Source: Marisa cornuarietis
Taxonomy: Eukaryota > Mollusca > Gastropoda > Architaenioglossa > Ampullariidae
Direction: 5' to 3'
Assembly: GCA_004794655.1 (NCBI GenBank)
Contig: SMMW01000567.1
Span: 1,054,001 to 1,118,000 of the forward strand
DNA: 64,000 bases
Both the position numbers and the translations under genes were made by a program. Shown here piece after piece: positions 16,550 through 29,997 of the stretch (position 1 is the first letter of the stretch; every line of letters begins with the position of its first letter). The notes under the pieces were generated by a model that worked only from the letters and a program-made list of their open reading frames with translations, was not told the origin of the DNA and searched no databases.

Positions 16550-19500
16550 AAGGAGTGGGAGAAGAGTTGCTGATATAGCTGTTTGCAAATCAACACTGTT
16601 TTTCAGGTCATATTCAAATTTTGCAGAGTTACTCTGTAAGTCCATGAAAAGGTTATAGACTATGTCTAGATGTAGTGTTTTGCTCTAGGGCATCTTTATT
16701 TTAATATTTATTTTACCAGTTACAAGATGTTACCTATAGCTCCAAACAGATAAAGGCCTATTCTCATGCTGCAATTTTTTCAAGGTTTGCGTGTGCAAGG
16801 TTTTGCTTGCTAGTCAGTATTGCAGCACCGTTCTGCTCTCAGGTAATCTACAATGCAAGGGAAATTGTGTAAGCTTCATTTCAGAGGGTGCCTCGTGAGA
16901 CAGAGAGCAAGCAAGAGGAAGAGTGCAGCAGCATAATGTTTATCTAGCATTTATGACCTGGTCTGCAAGTGCTGTCAGGAGATGAGGCATGATGGCACCC
17001 TTGCTAGTTATAATGATAACTTTGTTCTTTATGACATTGTAAAAGGTGAGAGGAGCTATTAATGTGTTTTTATAGTTACTAAGGGTTTTCTTGAAATGAT
17101 AAAATGTCTTTCTCCTCTAGTGTCATCTCACCCTATTACATCTGAATTGTGTTTCAGTTACAAATATGAGTTCTGCCCTTTTTCAAATATTACTCAGCAT
17201 GAACAAGGATACCACTGGAATCCTTTCAAAGGCATTCTGGGGTAAGATAATATAATCAGAATACTTGATATACACTTGATAGTTTTTTTAAAAATCATTT
17301 ATTGTCATGATTCTATTTCCCTAAAGCAATCGACAAGATCACAGGTAGGTTTGAGAAATGGCTTATAATTAAAAAATAAGTAAATAGTCCTTTTACTTGA
17401 TACATGGATTTCGAAGTACACAAAACTGACACATCTCTGTAACCTGTGAATAAAGACCAGTTTCATTTCTAATCCAATGGACTACTGATGCAAGTCATCT
17501 AATCCAGTAAGTCTCAATAGTCTCACATCCATTTTAGTAGCACATGCTCTGATCTGCCCCAAACTGATCAAATTCTAGGTGTAAATAAACATGTTGTCCC
17601 TCTGAAATCATTTTCTGTAAACTTCTGTTGAAAACAAAGCATTTTATTCTACAGGTTAGGTATTGTTAACCAAAGTCATTAATGTACACACCACTAATGG
17701 ATGTGCCTGTGCCCTTTGTGTCCTCTTACCTAGCACTTAACTGACTTGACACTTCCATGTAGGGCTCAAGAGGAAGCAAAAGGTAGACAGCTACCCACTC
17801 AAGAATATCAATGGGTAGACTATGTGTGACTGAGGCTTTTTTTAAACAAATAGAAAGACATAATGTGAGGGTACCTAAATGTCAACAACAACTACAGGTT
17901 TTAGAATTTAGGAAAAAGGATGCTTTTGCAAGAGTTACTGACATCATCTTTAGCTTTGGATTTAATGATTCTACTTAATTACTTACACTTGGTATGGGAG
18001 GAATAACCCCATTGCAAGACTCATCAAAATGCAGCAGTACTTCAGTTGTCTCCTTAACCTCCTTGGCATTAACCTCAAGTTTGGAGTTTTATGTGAAAAC
18101 GGTTAATCATGAGAGGTACTTGTGCTTAAGGCTGCATCTGGAATCAAATCAGGTTACCTGTAAATGCTTAGGGTTTACTGTTTCAAAGCCAAATTCATGC
18201 TCTTGGTTAATGCCAAGGAATCAGTTAGGTAGAAAATAGGAGAAAGTGATCTATGTGCATGTAGTTGATTTTTTTTTACCCTTTGTTTTTCAGTTAGTGG
18301 TTATAAACATGAATAGTGTACAGTGTGTACAAGGTCATCATGATGGTTGGTCCTTGATATATGGTTTTAGTACATATTTCTATAAATTTTGTTAGAAGAC
18401 AATAGATTTTATTTCTCCTGGAAATGCTTATAAAACATTTATTACTTTAAAAATCTGTTTACAGAGTCTGGCAGGAATGGGAGATTGAAAATAACACTTT
18501 TGTTGCTATGGAAATGAAGGATGGTGATGATTGTGGACAGATACATAGGAGTATCAAGGTAGAATTTATATTTATCGTTGCTGTCTTTGCCTTATGTAAC
18601 TGCAGTAACAGAACCTGCTATAGCGGAATGCCTATTACTTGATAGTCTCACTGTTTTATTTTCCTAAATAACCATAATAAAATTCATCTTATTAGCAAAT
18701 TTCAACTTAGTTACATTTTCAGGTTGAGCTATCCTTAATTAAAAATGTAAAACTTTGTGTAAAAACATTTGATTCCAAAATGATGAGTCATTTCACTTGC
18801 ACATCTTTGAAAGGTAACTGAAAGAATAAAACTAATAATAAAAGTGTAAAAACAACTTGCATAAATGAAAAAGATAATCATAAGATAAAACACTAAGATC
18901 GGGTTAATAAATTCTAAAAAAGGAAAGAAGTGCACTTACATTATAAACAATATAGATAAATATTACGCAAACCAAGGATTAAATGCCTGACTATTAACAG
19001 TGCTACAGAAGTACTGCACCTGCAAAATTGGCAGGTCTCCAGAATAAACTGGCAAGAAGGGCACCATGGGATTTCACAGAACAATGACTCTCCATACCTG
19101 TTGTAGCCTCATTCCCTCCTTATCCCTTTAGCACCTTTCCCCATTCTCCTGAAATTGCTTATAGATGGAAGCAGTTTTTTTCCCCACAAAACAACATGGC
19201 TAAGAAGAAATGTTAATGAACAGAACTAATCCAGAATTTATAATACTGACACCATGATGGTTTGATTTATAATTTATAGTTTGTATTTAATAGATTTTGT
19301 ATTTTTTTTGAAAATGCATTTCTCAGGAAAAAGTATTTGTTAAATTCAATTTTTACAATTTTCTTTTTTTTTTTTTGTTTTTTTTTTACTTATGTATATC
19401 CATTTTGTGATTTTGTGGGGGGTTTTCCCCCTCTCTAGGTCAGATTTTTATGTGGAAACACCAGTGACATAGTAAGTGTGAGAGAACCTCAGACCTGTCA

Positions 19501-20760
19501 CTATAAAATGGAATTCAGCACTCCATTAGTATGCCATCCACATTCGCTTCTGGTTTATCCTGTCCTAAGTTCAGATCTCAGGAGAAAATGGGACATCTTG
19601 GAAGGGCAGTACAGACGTCTGGAGATAACATACAAGGTGAAAACAGAAAATATATATTACACCAGTTTTATTTTTTTGTACGTCTTTTCATTTTTTTACT
19701 AGCTTTTGCTTGAAACAGTTTTTGGTGCAATTTGTGTGAAGATTTTTAACATGCTTCTTCTTTTTTACAATTTGATGTTTGATCTTATAAATCTACTTTT
19801 TTTTTAAACCTAGGGATATAAAAAGCGCTTAGAGAAAATTTTTCAAGAAGCTGGATTACGTTTAACGCTTCAACAACGCCAACAATTTGTGCAAGAGGCT
19901 AAAGCTACAGAAGAGAAAAAGCATCAAGATCGTAATAGAGAATTTTATTCTTTGGGCCAGTGTACACAGGTAAGCTGCTTGGTTGAACTGCGGGGCTACC
20001 TGCAAACCGATGTGTTGTATCCTGTCAGGTTATAAAGGATACTAGTCTCCTGTATTGGTTTTAGGAGAGAGACCTGGTTTGTTCCTTTTCTTCATTAAAA
20101 AATATCTTAAATTGGCAAGCAGTTAGGACAGGGCAATGGTAAATATGAGTAGCCATCCTTACTGCCACCATTAAATTGAAAATTTGCTTCTGCCAAGTTT
20201 TCATCAAATATGTGCACCTTGTGTGATGTGTCGGTATGTAGCAAAAATTAAAATTATCAAAGATTAAAAAACTAATTGGTTGACAAAGGAATCTAATGTT
20301 GACAGTCAACTTTTCATGCTATTTTTTCAGGGAGGTTGTTTATATGCATGGGTGTTCATTAAAGTAATTATAAAATTCTTTCTTGTACTCTTGAAATAAA
20401 ACAACAAAGATCACATTCATGTATTTAATATAAAATCTAACCATCATCTTAGTAGACTTTGTTTCCATGTTGCATGTTTTAATCCACAGGAATACAGGCG
20501 TTTGCAGGAAGAAATGGAGAGGCTGAGACTGAAGCTGGCAACTTATGAAGGTACATTCATTTAAAAGCCTTTCGCTGTCTTAACTGTTAACCTGGAAATT
20601 TGATGCTGTTAAAAATTTTCACCCAAGACAGCACAAGTGAATAATGGGAACAAAGAGTCTAAATGATTGCACCTGTAATACCAGAAACCATGTTCATAAA
20701 TTTTGTCTGATTGCAGGTGGCAATGGAACAGATGTTTCCCACAATTCAACTTCTTCATAA
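15276..20760 (+). CDS. GNPTG: N-acetylglucosamine-1-phosphotransferase subunit gamma, complete, 9 coding exons
   Basis: Gamma subunit of the Golgi enzyme that starts the mannose-6-phosphate tag on lysosomal hydrolases; it helps bind high-mannose substrates (family knowledge). Exons: 15276-15354, 15698-15749, 16127-16273, 17158-17241, 18465-18558, 19439-19636, 19814-19969, 20490-20550 and 20717-20760. Phases join to 304 codons plus TAA (human 305). The start was chosen because it gives a signal peptide with a basic n-region and the hydrophobic core [17 protein letters not shown], a phase-1 donor (CAG/GTAAAT) and A at -3. The conserved start of the mature part is [11 protein letters not shown]. 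The MRH-type lectin domain spans about 70-200, with [38 protein letters not shown] and [15 protein letters not shown]-glycosylation sequons are at about N72, N103, N130 and N159. A coiled-coil-like helix lies at about 271-290. Exon 2 may alternatively start at 15692, adding two residues. Confidence 0.95.
16507..16547. repeat. (TG)n microsatellite in a GNPTG intron
   Basis: About 20 perfect TG units. Confidence 0.95.
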
Positions 20761-21805
20761 CTGTCCAACAGGTTTTTTTTTTTTTTTGATAATGAGAGGT
20801 GGGGATTATAGTTTCCTTTCTTCCGGCTTTTAGCTGCTGGATGACTAAATTTGTCTATGGGCATCTTTATTGTTCTCAGATGGCATGGGGAAAAGTACAA
20901 GCTCTCATAAAAAAAGCTTGTAGGTAAAATAAAATGCTTACTTTTTGGGAGTTTGTAGCCTGCTGGCTAGTGCACTCAATTATGGAGAATTTTGCTGGTT
21001 TAAGGTTGGAAACTTCCTCTGCCAATTCAGGATCTGCTTAGCAGAAATGAGTACCTGATTATATCAGGGAAGATGAAGGTGGCAGAAGCAGAAGGCTGGG
21101 CTCCACTTTCCATTTATCATGCCTTAGACTGATGTTCAAAGTTCCTACAGCCACAAGGCAATGGGACATTTTTATTTGTTTAAAAGCACAAAACATTGCA
21201 GAATATTATCACAGTGTTTCAAGAATTTATAGAATTTGTTAAATAGCCCGATGACTTTGCACTAGGAATTTGAGCACCAAACTAAAACGATATGTTAAAG
21301 TGTTTGGATTTGCAACTCATGAAGGATGAAAAACAGTTGAACGTCTTATCCGTGGCTTTGCACTACTTCTCTTCCAACGGCTTGTGAACTCATTTTGGTT
21401 TTTCAAATAGGCATTCTGCATGCAATCCAATGAGCAGAAAAAGACTTCTATTAGATCCACTCTATGACTGGACCTGTGGCATGGAAGATTACAGTTTTTC
21501 AAATAAATTGTGCATGCTCGGAGAAACTTCTAGCTATGTCTCTTTCATCAATGCATTCTGCAGACAACAGTTTTACATGTTGCGTGCATCTGTGTGTGTG
21601 TCTGTTTCTGTAAAGCGCTATGAGCTTGCCCATAGGGCCGGGATATGGTGCTATATAAGTTTACTTTATTATTATCATATAAATGCACCCATTGATGGAG
21701 AGAATATACTGAAAGACAAGCTGTTGGTGGGTTGATTCTAACTTGATTGTTCTGCACTGCTCAGTGTATCATATTTGGGAATAAAAATACAAAATGTAAA
21801 ATAAA
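20761..21805 (+). other. GNPTG 3' untranslated region and flank
   Basis: Follows the GNPTG stop without another gene. AATAAA signals on the plus strand lie at about 21502, 21780 and 21800. Which one is used cannot be told from sequence. The region contains a SINE tail at 21600-21690. Confidence 0.5.
21600..21690 (+). repeat. SINE tail (AAAGCGCTATGAGC... type)
   Basis: Contains GTAAAGCGCTATGAGCTTGC, then GGTGCTATATAAGTTTAC and a TTATTATTATCAT run. Tails of this form end many animal SINEs. Related tails occur at about 8957-8992 (plus) and 46126-46205 (minus). No tRNA-like head was found upstream, so the copy looks 5'-truncated. Confidence 0.55.
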
Positions 21806-22617
21806 TTTGGTTTGTTTCCAGTTTTATGTGGCTTCCTTAATTAATTGGTGGTTCATCTGGTTAAAAAAAAGTTTAATCAGAGTTAACACAAAGAAAATTA
21901 AGTAACAGGATTTGCTATTAGCTGGTTTAGCATAGTGGACTATTATTAGATTAACCTTGTCTTGAATTGCCTGAACTTGAAACCTCTTCAACATCCCTCA
22001 AGCGAGATCCCTCTCTGAAATAAGGCACTTTTTTTTTGCCCCTACACATGTGCTTGAAACTCTATTTATGGATAATCTTACATTAGTAGAGACAAATGAT
22101 GGAGTTTTTAAAAGTCCAGGTCAAGTTATCTGTCCACAGCAGATTCAAAATAGCTGCCATTTCAAGAAATTATGCACAAGACAAACAAATTGAATATCTC
22201 TGTAACAAACAAACCAATTACTGTAATTCTTTTTAGGTTATGATTCAAAAAGGGAGTTTTACACAATAACAGAGAGAGACTTTAGCTTTTGTGTACAAAA
22301 ATATTTTTATTTATAATGCTGTTACTACGAAATATTTGATGTCTAATTGCTGTGATAAATGACAAAAATATGACAGCCACAGGAGCTTTCAATCAAAAAG
22401 GGCTCTGTTATTGCACGTCTTTGAAACTGTGAAATATCACTTTGATTGCTTGATAAACAATCGCAGTGCATCAATTTTAATGTTAAAAAACTAACATGAG
22501 AAAATCGCATTTGAAAAATAATTCTAATAAATACACAGTACAGCTAAAAGGGATAGCCAAATCTACAAAAAAACATGTTCTGGAGTTAGGTATTATTAAC
22601 TGTACAAAGTGATAAAT

Positions 22618-23253
22618 TTAAAAATGTCCAGCAGCATAGGTGATGCCCTCATGTTTCTTGCTGCACATGCTGGCTTTTGCGCTCTTCTCCTTTTCTTTAG
22701 CTGGTCTGCTTCTGCTGTAAATGGCTTTGTGCCCTGGCTTTGCTATTCTGGTGTTGTCTCTAGCTTCCACCAGAGCCATAGTAGTTTCATTAGCCTCAAT
22801 GCTGAGGTTCTGCATGACTTCTGTAAGGTGTGTAGCTCCAGCACTGAACACTCCAACAGCAGATGATAGAGCCGCGTGAAGGCGTTGCTTGCCAACAAAG
22901 ATGGTTTTGGGGCATCGTGACCAGAGCACAGAGTGAAGACTCGTTGACATTTTGAGTCTTATGAAGTGTGACCCCTTTTGTGCCATGTTCCATCATAGCT
23001 CACAGTTATGTGTCCTCTGAAGTGTGGATCCAGTTCTCTGTGAACTTTTGTATTGACCTCAGATTGAAGTGTGAACATCATCTGTGCTTTGTATTCTCTG
23101 AGATGTCTGGCAGAACTCGTTACTGCAGGAGCTGCAGCAAAGTTGAATGCACTGAGAAAATCCAAACTTTTTCTGTGAAATTTCTTGAAAACTCAAGCAT
23201 TTGTTGTCCTGACAATGAGGGCAGTTAATCTTTACCATAGCTGCATTCAACAT
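22618..23253 (-). pseudogene. Mutator-like transposase relic with the catalytic middle deleted
   Basis: Read on the minus strand in two or three frames. INCPHCQDNKCLSFQEI plus CSSCSNEFC is a zinc-ribbon-like N-terminus at about 23240-23090. HITVSYDGTWHKRGHTS follows at about 23015-22962, then CPKTIFVGKQRLHAALSSAV at about 22915 and the C-terminal ending EGITYAAGHF just before the stop at 22618. These pieces match, in order, the animal Mutator-like transposase family common in invertebrates. The several hundred residues expected between GTWHKRGHTS and CPKTIFV are missing, and the frames shift, so it is inactive. It lies between the 3' ends of GNPTG and ERCC1. Confidence 0.75.
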
Positions 23254-23891
23254 TTAAAACTCGCAATGCTCCATTTTTCGTCACTAGCGCATTTTGACAC
23301 TTGTTTTTTTTTTAAACACCCCCTTCTTCTCCCATTATACTTTGCCTTTAGAACAAGTAATCCTTAGGATGGCCTTGAAAGGCATCTCTTTCCTAATAAT
23401 CATTTTTACTGACCATAAAGTGCAGCAAAACTTACGAATAATTTGCTTACAGTGAATCTTGCTAAGGGTTGTCTTTTTATTATTTAAAATTCCTTAAAGA
23501 AATAACAAAGCAGAAAATTTCCATTCAGACTCATTTGAATGTAATTAATGTTTATTCACCTTTATTCACTAATAAGTCAACATAAATTATGTTAATATTT
23601 ATTTTTTCACAATATCTAGGATTTCTATAAAACTATGTGAACAAATTTTGCATTAAGCTGCAATGTATCACAGACATAAATTATCATTAACTTTCCAAAC
23701 AATTCATCCTGGTGCAGACAGATTGTAACTTGGATGAGTGTGTGTGTGTGTGTGTGTATATATACAATTCAATTTTCCAGCCAATAAATCCAAATCTACA
23801 AATGGAATTTTTAATTTTTAAAACATACAATTGAATTTTTAAGTAAATAAACACGTATGCCCATAATTAGCTTTTATTCTATATTATTCAC

Positions 23892-23897
23892 TTTATT
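23892..23897 (-). promoter_or_regulatory. ERCC1 poly(A) signal AATAAA
   Basis: On the minus strand AATAAA starts 10 bases after the ERCC1 TGA stop. This is unusually close but canonical. If it is used, the 3' untranslated region would be only about 30 bases long. Confidence 0.5.
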
Positions 23898-23906
23898 GAC
23901 AATTGA

Positions 23907-26900
23907 TCATCTTGCTGACTTGCTATGGCTAGAATTGTCATAGGAAGGATCTGCAAGAAGAACCAAAGTGATATTTAACATACATTTAAAAAAGCAGCAG
24001 CTTTATAAATAGATCAAGTAAACATGTATGATCTCACAGTGTGTTTCTATGAACTTACAGAGTTTCCTTGGAGTAAAATAGTTGATCTGAAGTTCTACTG
24101 GTTCTTACACATTGAAAAACTGGATGTCTGTTGGTCATTTTCAGAAACCACAGGTTAAAAATTACTGACTAGAAAAATCTGTTGTAGACCATAATCTACC
24201 TACCAGATTGAAGATGCTTTTTGGCTGTTAAGAATGGTTCTCTGAATACGTCATGCAGTCGTTTTGCCTGTTCAAGAAATTTCAGTTCTGCTGCTTTATC
24301 AAGAGGTTAAATCCTGTGCTTCACTTTATTAACTTATAATTCTTAAAACTTACTGGTTATTACACATTAAGTACACAACTAATTATTTTACATAGGTTGC
24401 TTATGGAGTTCTTGGCATCTGGAAATGTTAAGTCTGAATGATGCCTTAACAGACACTGTTGAAATACTTATTAAACATCTGTGTTCCTCTTATTAGGAAA
24501 GTCTAAAATATTGAAGACTGAACAAACCTTCTGGGGTCCAAACCCTGGACAAAATGATAGGTCTTCAGCACTGGCTGTTGTAATCTGTTTTACAGACTAA
24601 ACAGAAAATATTTACTTGGCAGAATAAAATGATAAAAGTGAAAACAACGATCAGTTTTTTTGGGGATTCAAGTACTCCAAATATAGACATCTTTTGATGT
24701 GTAATTAGACAAAAAATGTCTTTTAAAAAAAGGACTGTCAATCAGTTAAGTAAAAAGTTAAGTTGAAAAGTAAAGAAGTTCTATCAAGTCTCTTCTCACT
24801 GTCAGGACAGTCGAGTATATAATTTATACAGAGAACTTCACCATAGTACATAAATAATACATACTCCAAAGGTAGACAAGAGAGTAGCACAATCTGTCCT
24901 GTTCACAGACTTCACTCTTGTCAGGCAGTCACAAACCTACATTGCATACATAAGTGGTAAGTGTAAGCATCTTGCTGTTTGAAAACTGTTAAAGGAATGT
25001 CAAAATTATATCTTTACAAGGTGAATATATTGTTTTGCTCTGACTGATTAAACTGTTTCTAGCAGTTGAGGATCACTGACTAAACAGGCAGTGTCTTCTT
25101 CTGTTTTACAAACCTATAAAGCGATTTCTAAAGAATGGTGTCTGATGGTGTCTTTTCATGTCTCCTATACAGAAAGAACCTTAAAAATTTTGAGAATCAC
25201 CAGCCTAATAAACCTTAATTTTCATTGTGAATAATGTACAAAGTAAAAAGCTACAATACAGCAATGTAGTGATGCTGAAGACACCTCTTTATTTATATTT
25301 CCCCTAATATTACAGAGTGAATGTCAATTGAAAGTGAAAAACCAGATAGCTCTTCCAAAATATGTAAATATGCAAACCCTTGCAGCAGAGACAATGACAG
25401 GGCAAGAACAGAATTATAAAATGAATTTAACCATTCCTTTTTAATGCAAGCATTAGGGACCTTCACAAAGAATGCAGAGCATCAGAGGCTTTCCATCCGA
25501 CAAAACATTTACTCTCTACATCTGAAATGTTTTGTCTTCTGCCCATCTATCCTAACATATCCCTTCCCTGACCTTCTTAATTTCACTATTCCTCAAATTC
25601 CATCTTCTCTGTAAACATCTGACTTGTATAATACATGTACCTGGTTTCTGAGATCAGCCTCTGTCCGTTCCATAAGTGCCTCTGCCGCCTTGTTTTCAAA
25701 AATTTTGTAGGTTTCCAGATATCGACCTGCCTCTTCTACACTGAAAAGAACAGATTTTAGTTTGTTCTTTTTCCTTGCTTTCTTTTTCTTTTTAAAGAAA
25801 CAATGAATTAAGATGTAAGCATTTATCAAGTTATAAGAATTACGAAACTAAACCTGTTAAATTTACTAAAATGGACAATGTGAACATTTTATGTCTACTT
25901 CATTGAAAAAAACCACCAATGCTACATATTCTTCAGAGTTATTTCATGCAAGCACAAATAAATTTGTTTTAAACTAATTTTTTTTTAAAGTGATCATAAG
26001 CATTAATTCTGGAGTTAATACCTGAAGGCAAGCATGAGAGTGCAGTCAGCTAAAATGCAAATTTTAGCCAGCTCTTTTACAAGATGATGGGGTTCTTTCT
26101 GCAAGAAACTCAGCTAATTAAATGCACAATATACAGACACAGCAAGGACAGCCATATAAAATGATTACTTTGAATACCAGTTATTTTCATTCCATTTTCT
26201 TGTTATCATGATTACGGCTTGCTATATACATCTTGAATAACATTTTTTCTTCTTTCAGTCTATTTGCTGAAAGTGCAATTGCTCACTTTTTCTGATTAAT
26301 GTGAAAGAAAGAAGATATAAATAGAATTTTCTGACAGTTTTAATGCCAAAATCTCTTACTGCATAAGCATAATCTTAAAAAAAGAGTGTAATGCTAGCAC
26401 AAAACATGACAGTAACTGAATTTGTAAAACTTATTTCCCTGCATGGATACAAGCTCAATGAACTGCACACAGAAGACTACATATGAACCAACAGTCAACC
26501 ATACAAGAAAGAGCTCTATGAAACTACCAACCCTTATTATTAACAATTACTAAAATATACAAGGAATAAACAAAGACTTTAAAATTATTTCAAGTAGTTT
26601 AAAAAGTTTAGATTCTAATAATACTTTGAAATTTATCCATAGGATGTTATTATATGCTTTATAATCATTAATGTTTATAACTTATTTTATATCTATTTGT
26701 TTTAAATGTTTAAAATATATTTGTCCATGGTTCTTACCAGATCAACATGAACTAGCAGCACACGCAAATCAAAGCTGTGGCCCAGTTGTTTTAGCCTTGT
26801 ATGTATGTATTCTGGATGAAGCTGGTGGTATCTTAAACTGGGTACACATAGCAAATCAATCAGAGAAAAAAAACTGTTAACTGAGCAACAGGAAAGGCAT

Positions 26901-29900
26901 GAAACAAAATGGATGGAATAATTAAAACTGTTAAGCCCATGGTTCTCAACCTGTGTGGCCCACCCCCCAAGGGAGGCATGATGTGCTGACAAGGGGGGCA
27001 TGAAAGCGGTCATTTTTAAAAAAAAGTTTCTCATATCTCATATTGGTATTAGTGAAATTAGCTTGCATAAAGGGGACGCGTGGATGTACCTATTTTCATC
27101 CGGGGGCGTCACAAGTAAAAGGTTGAGAAATGCGGTGTTAAGCCATTATTTCTAAAAATTATAACACAAATAATTAAAACTGCATGATGATTATGACTAT
27201 GTTTATTGGGTTGATAATAACAAAACCAAAACAAAAAAAAATCAGAATACTGACCTCAAAAATAAAGCACAGTTGGACTGTCCCATCACATAATCAGGAA
27301 CAATATTTCCAAATTCCCAAGGGACACTACGTACATATTTCAGAATTGGGTTGCCTTTCTGAAATAAAATATAAATGTTATCTACTGTGCAATATTTGTA
27401 ATTGGAAACGGAAGAAGCAATGACTATATTCAAACAGTGAACTTTTGTCTTTAACCCTCTTGGTTCAAGATAAAAATGAACATTACAATGACTGGCTTAT
27501 AACTGAAGACTGCGAAGACGACAGTGGTGAAGTTTGTTTTTTTTATTATTGCTTCTCCGAGATAAACATTAGACCAAGGAACCTATATATTTTTGGAAAA
27601 GAGAAAAGTTGAACTTTGCAATAAAAAGTAATGAAAATCGCCTTGCCCGTGCTACCCGGCAAAGCCACGATCATGGCCTTTCAAACCAAGAGAGTTAATT
27701 AGCCATGCAGTCCTAAAAAAATGCCAGTAACCATTAAAATAAGCTTTTAAAGAAAGACATTTTCTATATTATAAATACATTTAAAATTGTTAAATCATTA
27801 TGATAAAAGTACCTGTCGTGGGTTGACCACCAAAGAGTTCGTTTTGCCAAGCTTTGCAAGAGTTGGTAAAGCACTGAAAAGTCAAACCAGTGCATATTTA
27901 AAGTATACTTTATAGAGTATAGTCTATGACATAACTTAGAAGATACTTTTAAAAAATGTGTTATTATAACTTTCATATATTTAGTAGATGGTTGAGCATG
28001 TTGTCTTAAAAGAATGCTGCTGACTAAAGATTTTATGTGGATACTCTTCACCCTAAATCACATGGACATGCCTGCATGTATATGGACACAAACACACATA
28101 CAGATACACAGATACATGCAGATAGATACAGACAACAAAACACATACAAGGCATACACAATAAAAGAATGATACATTTTCTGACCAGCGAAAACGGAGAG
28201 AGAAAATATGGAAATTGAAGAAAAAAGTTAAGATTTAGGTTCACTAATCAGGGTGACACATGTACGACTTCGTAATACATTTGAAGTTGGCACTTACTGA
28301 AATGACAATGACACTTACTCAAATCGAACTTCATCAAAGCCTGAATTCTGCTCATTCTTATTGTTGCTTGTTTGTCTGGTTGTTTCTTGTGCTGTGGATG
28401 CCTGATTGAAGAGCTCATTAGCCACAAAAGACTCACCTGGGCCGCTGGCTTTTGAAGTTACTGTCAGAACATTAAGAATGTCAATGAAAGATGCAGCACC
28501 ATCATTACTACAGACTACAGTACACAGTCAAGCCTTTTGATATTGTAAATTAAATTTACAGTAACATTCATTACAAGCCACATGTTCCAGAAACATAGAA
28601 ACAAAAAAGCAAACTTGTTCCAGGCTACTGAAAAATACAAAAGAGAGTTATTATGCTAACATATTATATGTAAAATAAGTGATTTATTTTAAGTGAGATA
28701 TTTCACCTCTATTGATATTATTTACAGCTGAAAGTGTAAGACTTGAACCAGAAATAGCCACTGCTGACTTTTCACAAGGCATCGTTTTCATTTGTTCATG
28801 GACTGTTAATGATTGTGCCCTCCTTGCTGGTGATGATTTCTTCTTTGAGACTTGTTTTGAAAGTGGTTGCATTGACATCAAAGCTTTCTGTGACAACACA
28901 CGTTTTTTAGGGCTGCTTAGAGAAAACTTTACAGCATCAGCCTGTGCAGATTCTGTTGAAGAATCTGCTACTGCTGTAGAGATTTTTGGCTTAAATAGTT
29001 GCCTAGGAATTCCCTGCAATCATAAATTGGATATTGATAAATTTGAAAATAAGGATAAATTTTGTACAAGATGCCTATAAAAGTCATGTGAAACAACTGC
29101 AAACATTCTGCAGAGTTTAAAATTAAGCATTGCCAAAGATCTTTAACACATTTTACTTTTCCATTCTGACTTTGATGATTAATCACAATAGCCTCGTAGA
29201 AAGTATTATCTTAACTACTGGTCAGGTTCTCTGCATTCCTTGATATAATTTCCCACATTGATCGGACAAGACACACATCATAAGTACAACTGCCCTTTAG
29301 GATTACCTAAATTTGAGTGATTAAAAAATACCTAAGATATTTCTATCACCCGGTCATTGAATTTTAAGGCAGTTTACTTTTTGGCACACACCCCGTGCCC
29401 TACTCGCCTCTGTTCAATCTGCCCACCTCCACTCTCCTCTATTTAATGGGATCGTACCCGATACTTCTGTTTAAGGACCTATGTTCCGTAGCGCGCCCTA
29501 AAAATACATTTATACCAATTTTTTAGTCCAGTTTTAATATGAAACAAGCTCTTTGTGGAGGCAGCAAGTTCCCACCGATATAGTCTTATGTAGATCTGGA
29601 CATCATACTGCCAGGTTGGGACAATTTTGCCTACTGTTAATGATGATGTATTAGTTATCCAGAGTTAAATATCATCGGAGGAAAGTAGGTTGTTTCGTAA
29701 GGAATTATTAATTTTCAATAAATTAAAAATAATTATATATGATAGTGCTATTTGTAGAATGTAATCACATTACTGATGTGGTACAGCTAATCCCAGCATC
29801 TGCATCTTAATTGCTGATGTTTATGAAACGACAATGTCCGTAAAAATGCAAATCTCTTTAATTTTGCTTATCACAAACACTTTCTAAATTAGTAAATTAA

Positions 29901-29997
29901 TGTTTTAAAGATGGTGGAGACATACTGATGCTTCCTGTTGGTCTGCATTTTCCATTTCTTCCAACGTTGGGATGACAAATTTGTTCTTCCCCGCCAT
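23907..29997 (-). CDS. ERCC1: DNA excision repair protein ERCC1, complete, 12 coding exons
   Basis: Non-catalytic partner of XPF/ERCC4 in the 5' structure-specific endonuclease of nucleotide excision and crosslink repair (family knowledge). Exons in transcript order: 29997-29926, 29013-28707, 28436-28319, 27873-27813, 27358-27255, 26837-26738, 26098-26022, 25740-25641, 24936-24865, 24596-24528, 24267-24204 and 23950-23907. Phases join to 395 codons plus TGA (human 297). The start [14 protein letters not shown] keeps the KKFVIP-like motif. Residues 25-165 are low-complexity and longer than in vertebrates. The central nuclease-like domain spans about 180-313 and includes [65 protein letters not shown] and [11 protein letters not shown]. 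The C-terminal helix-hairpin-helix pair that binds XPF spans about 315-382, with [28 protein letters not shown] and REPFL. One intron holds a hAT MITE. Confidence 0.97.
26938..27135. mobile_element. hAT-type MITE in an ERCC1 intron
   Basis: Starts CATGGTTCTCAACCTG and ends AGGTTGAGAAATGCGG, giving inverted ends around TTCTCAACCT. It is flanked by the 9-base direct repeat TGTTAAGCC (26929-26937 and 27136-27144). TTCTCAACC ends with 8-base duplications are typical of hAT elements. There is no open frame. Confidence 0.75.
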
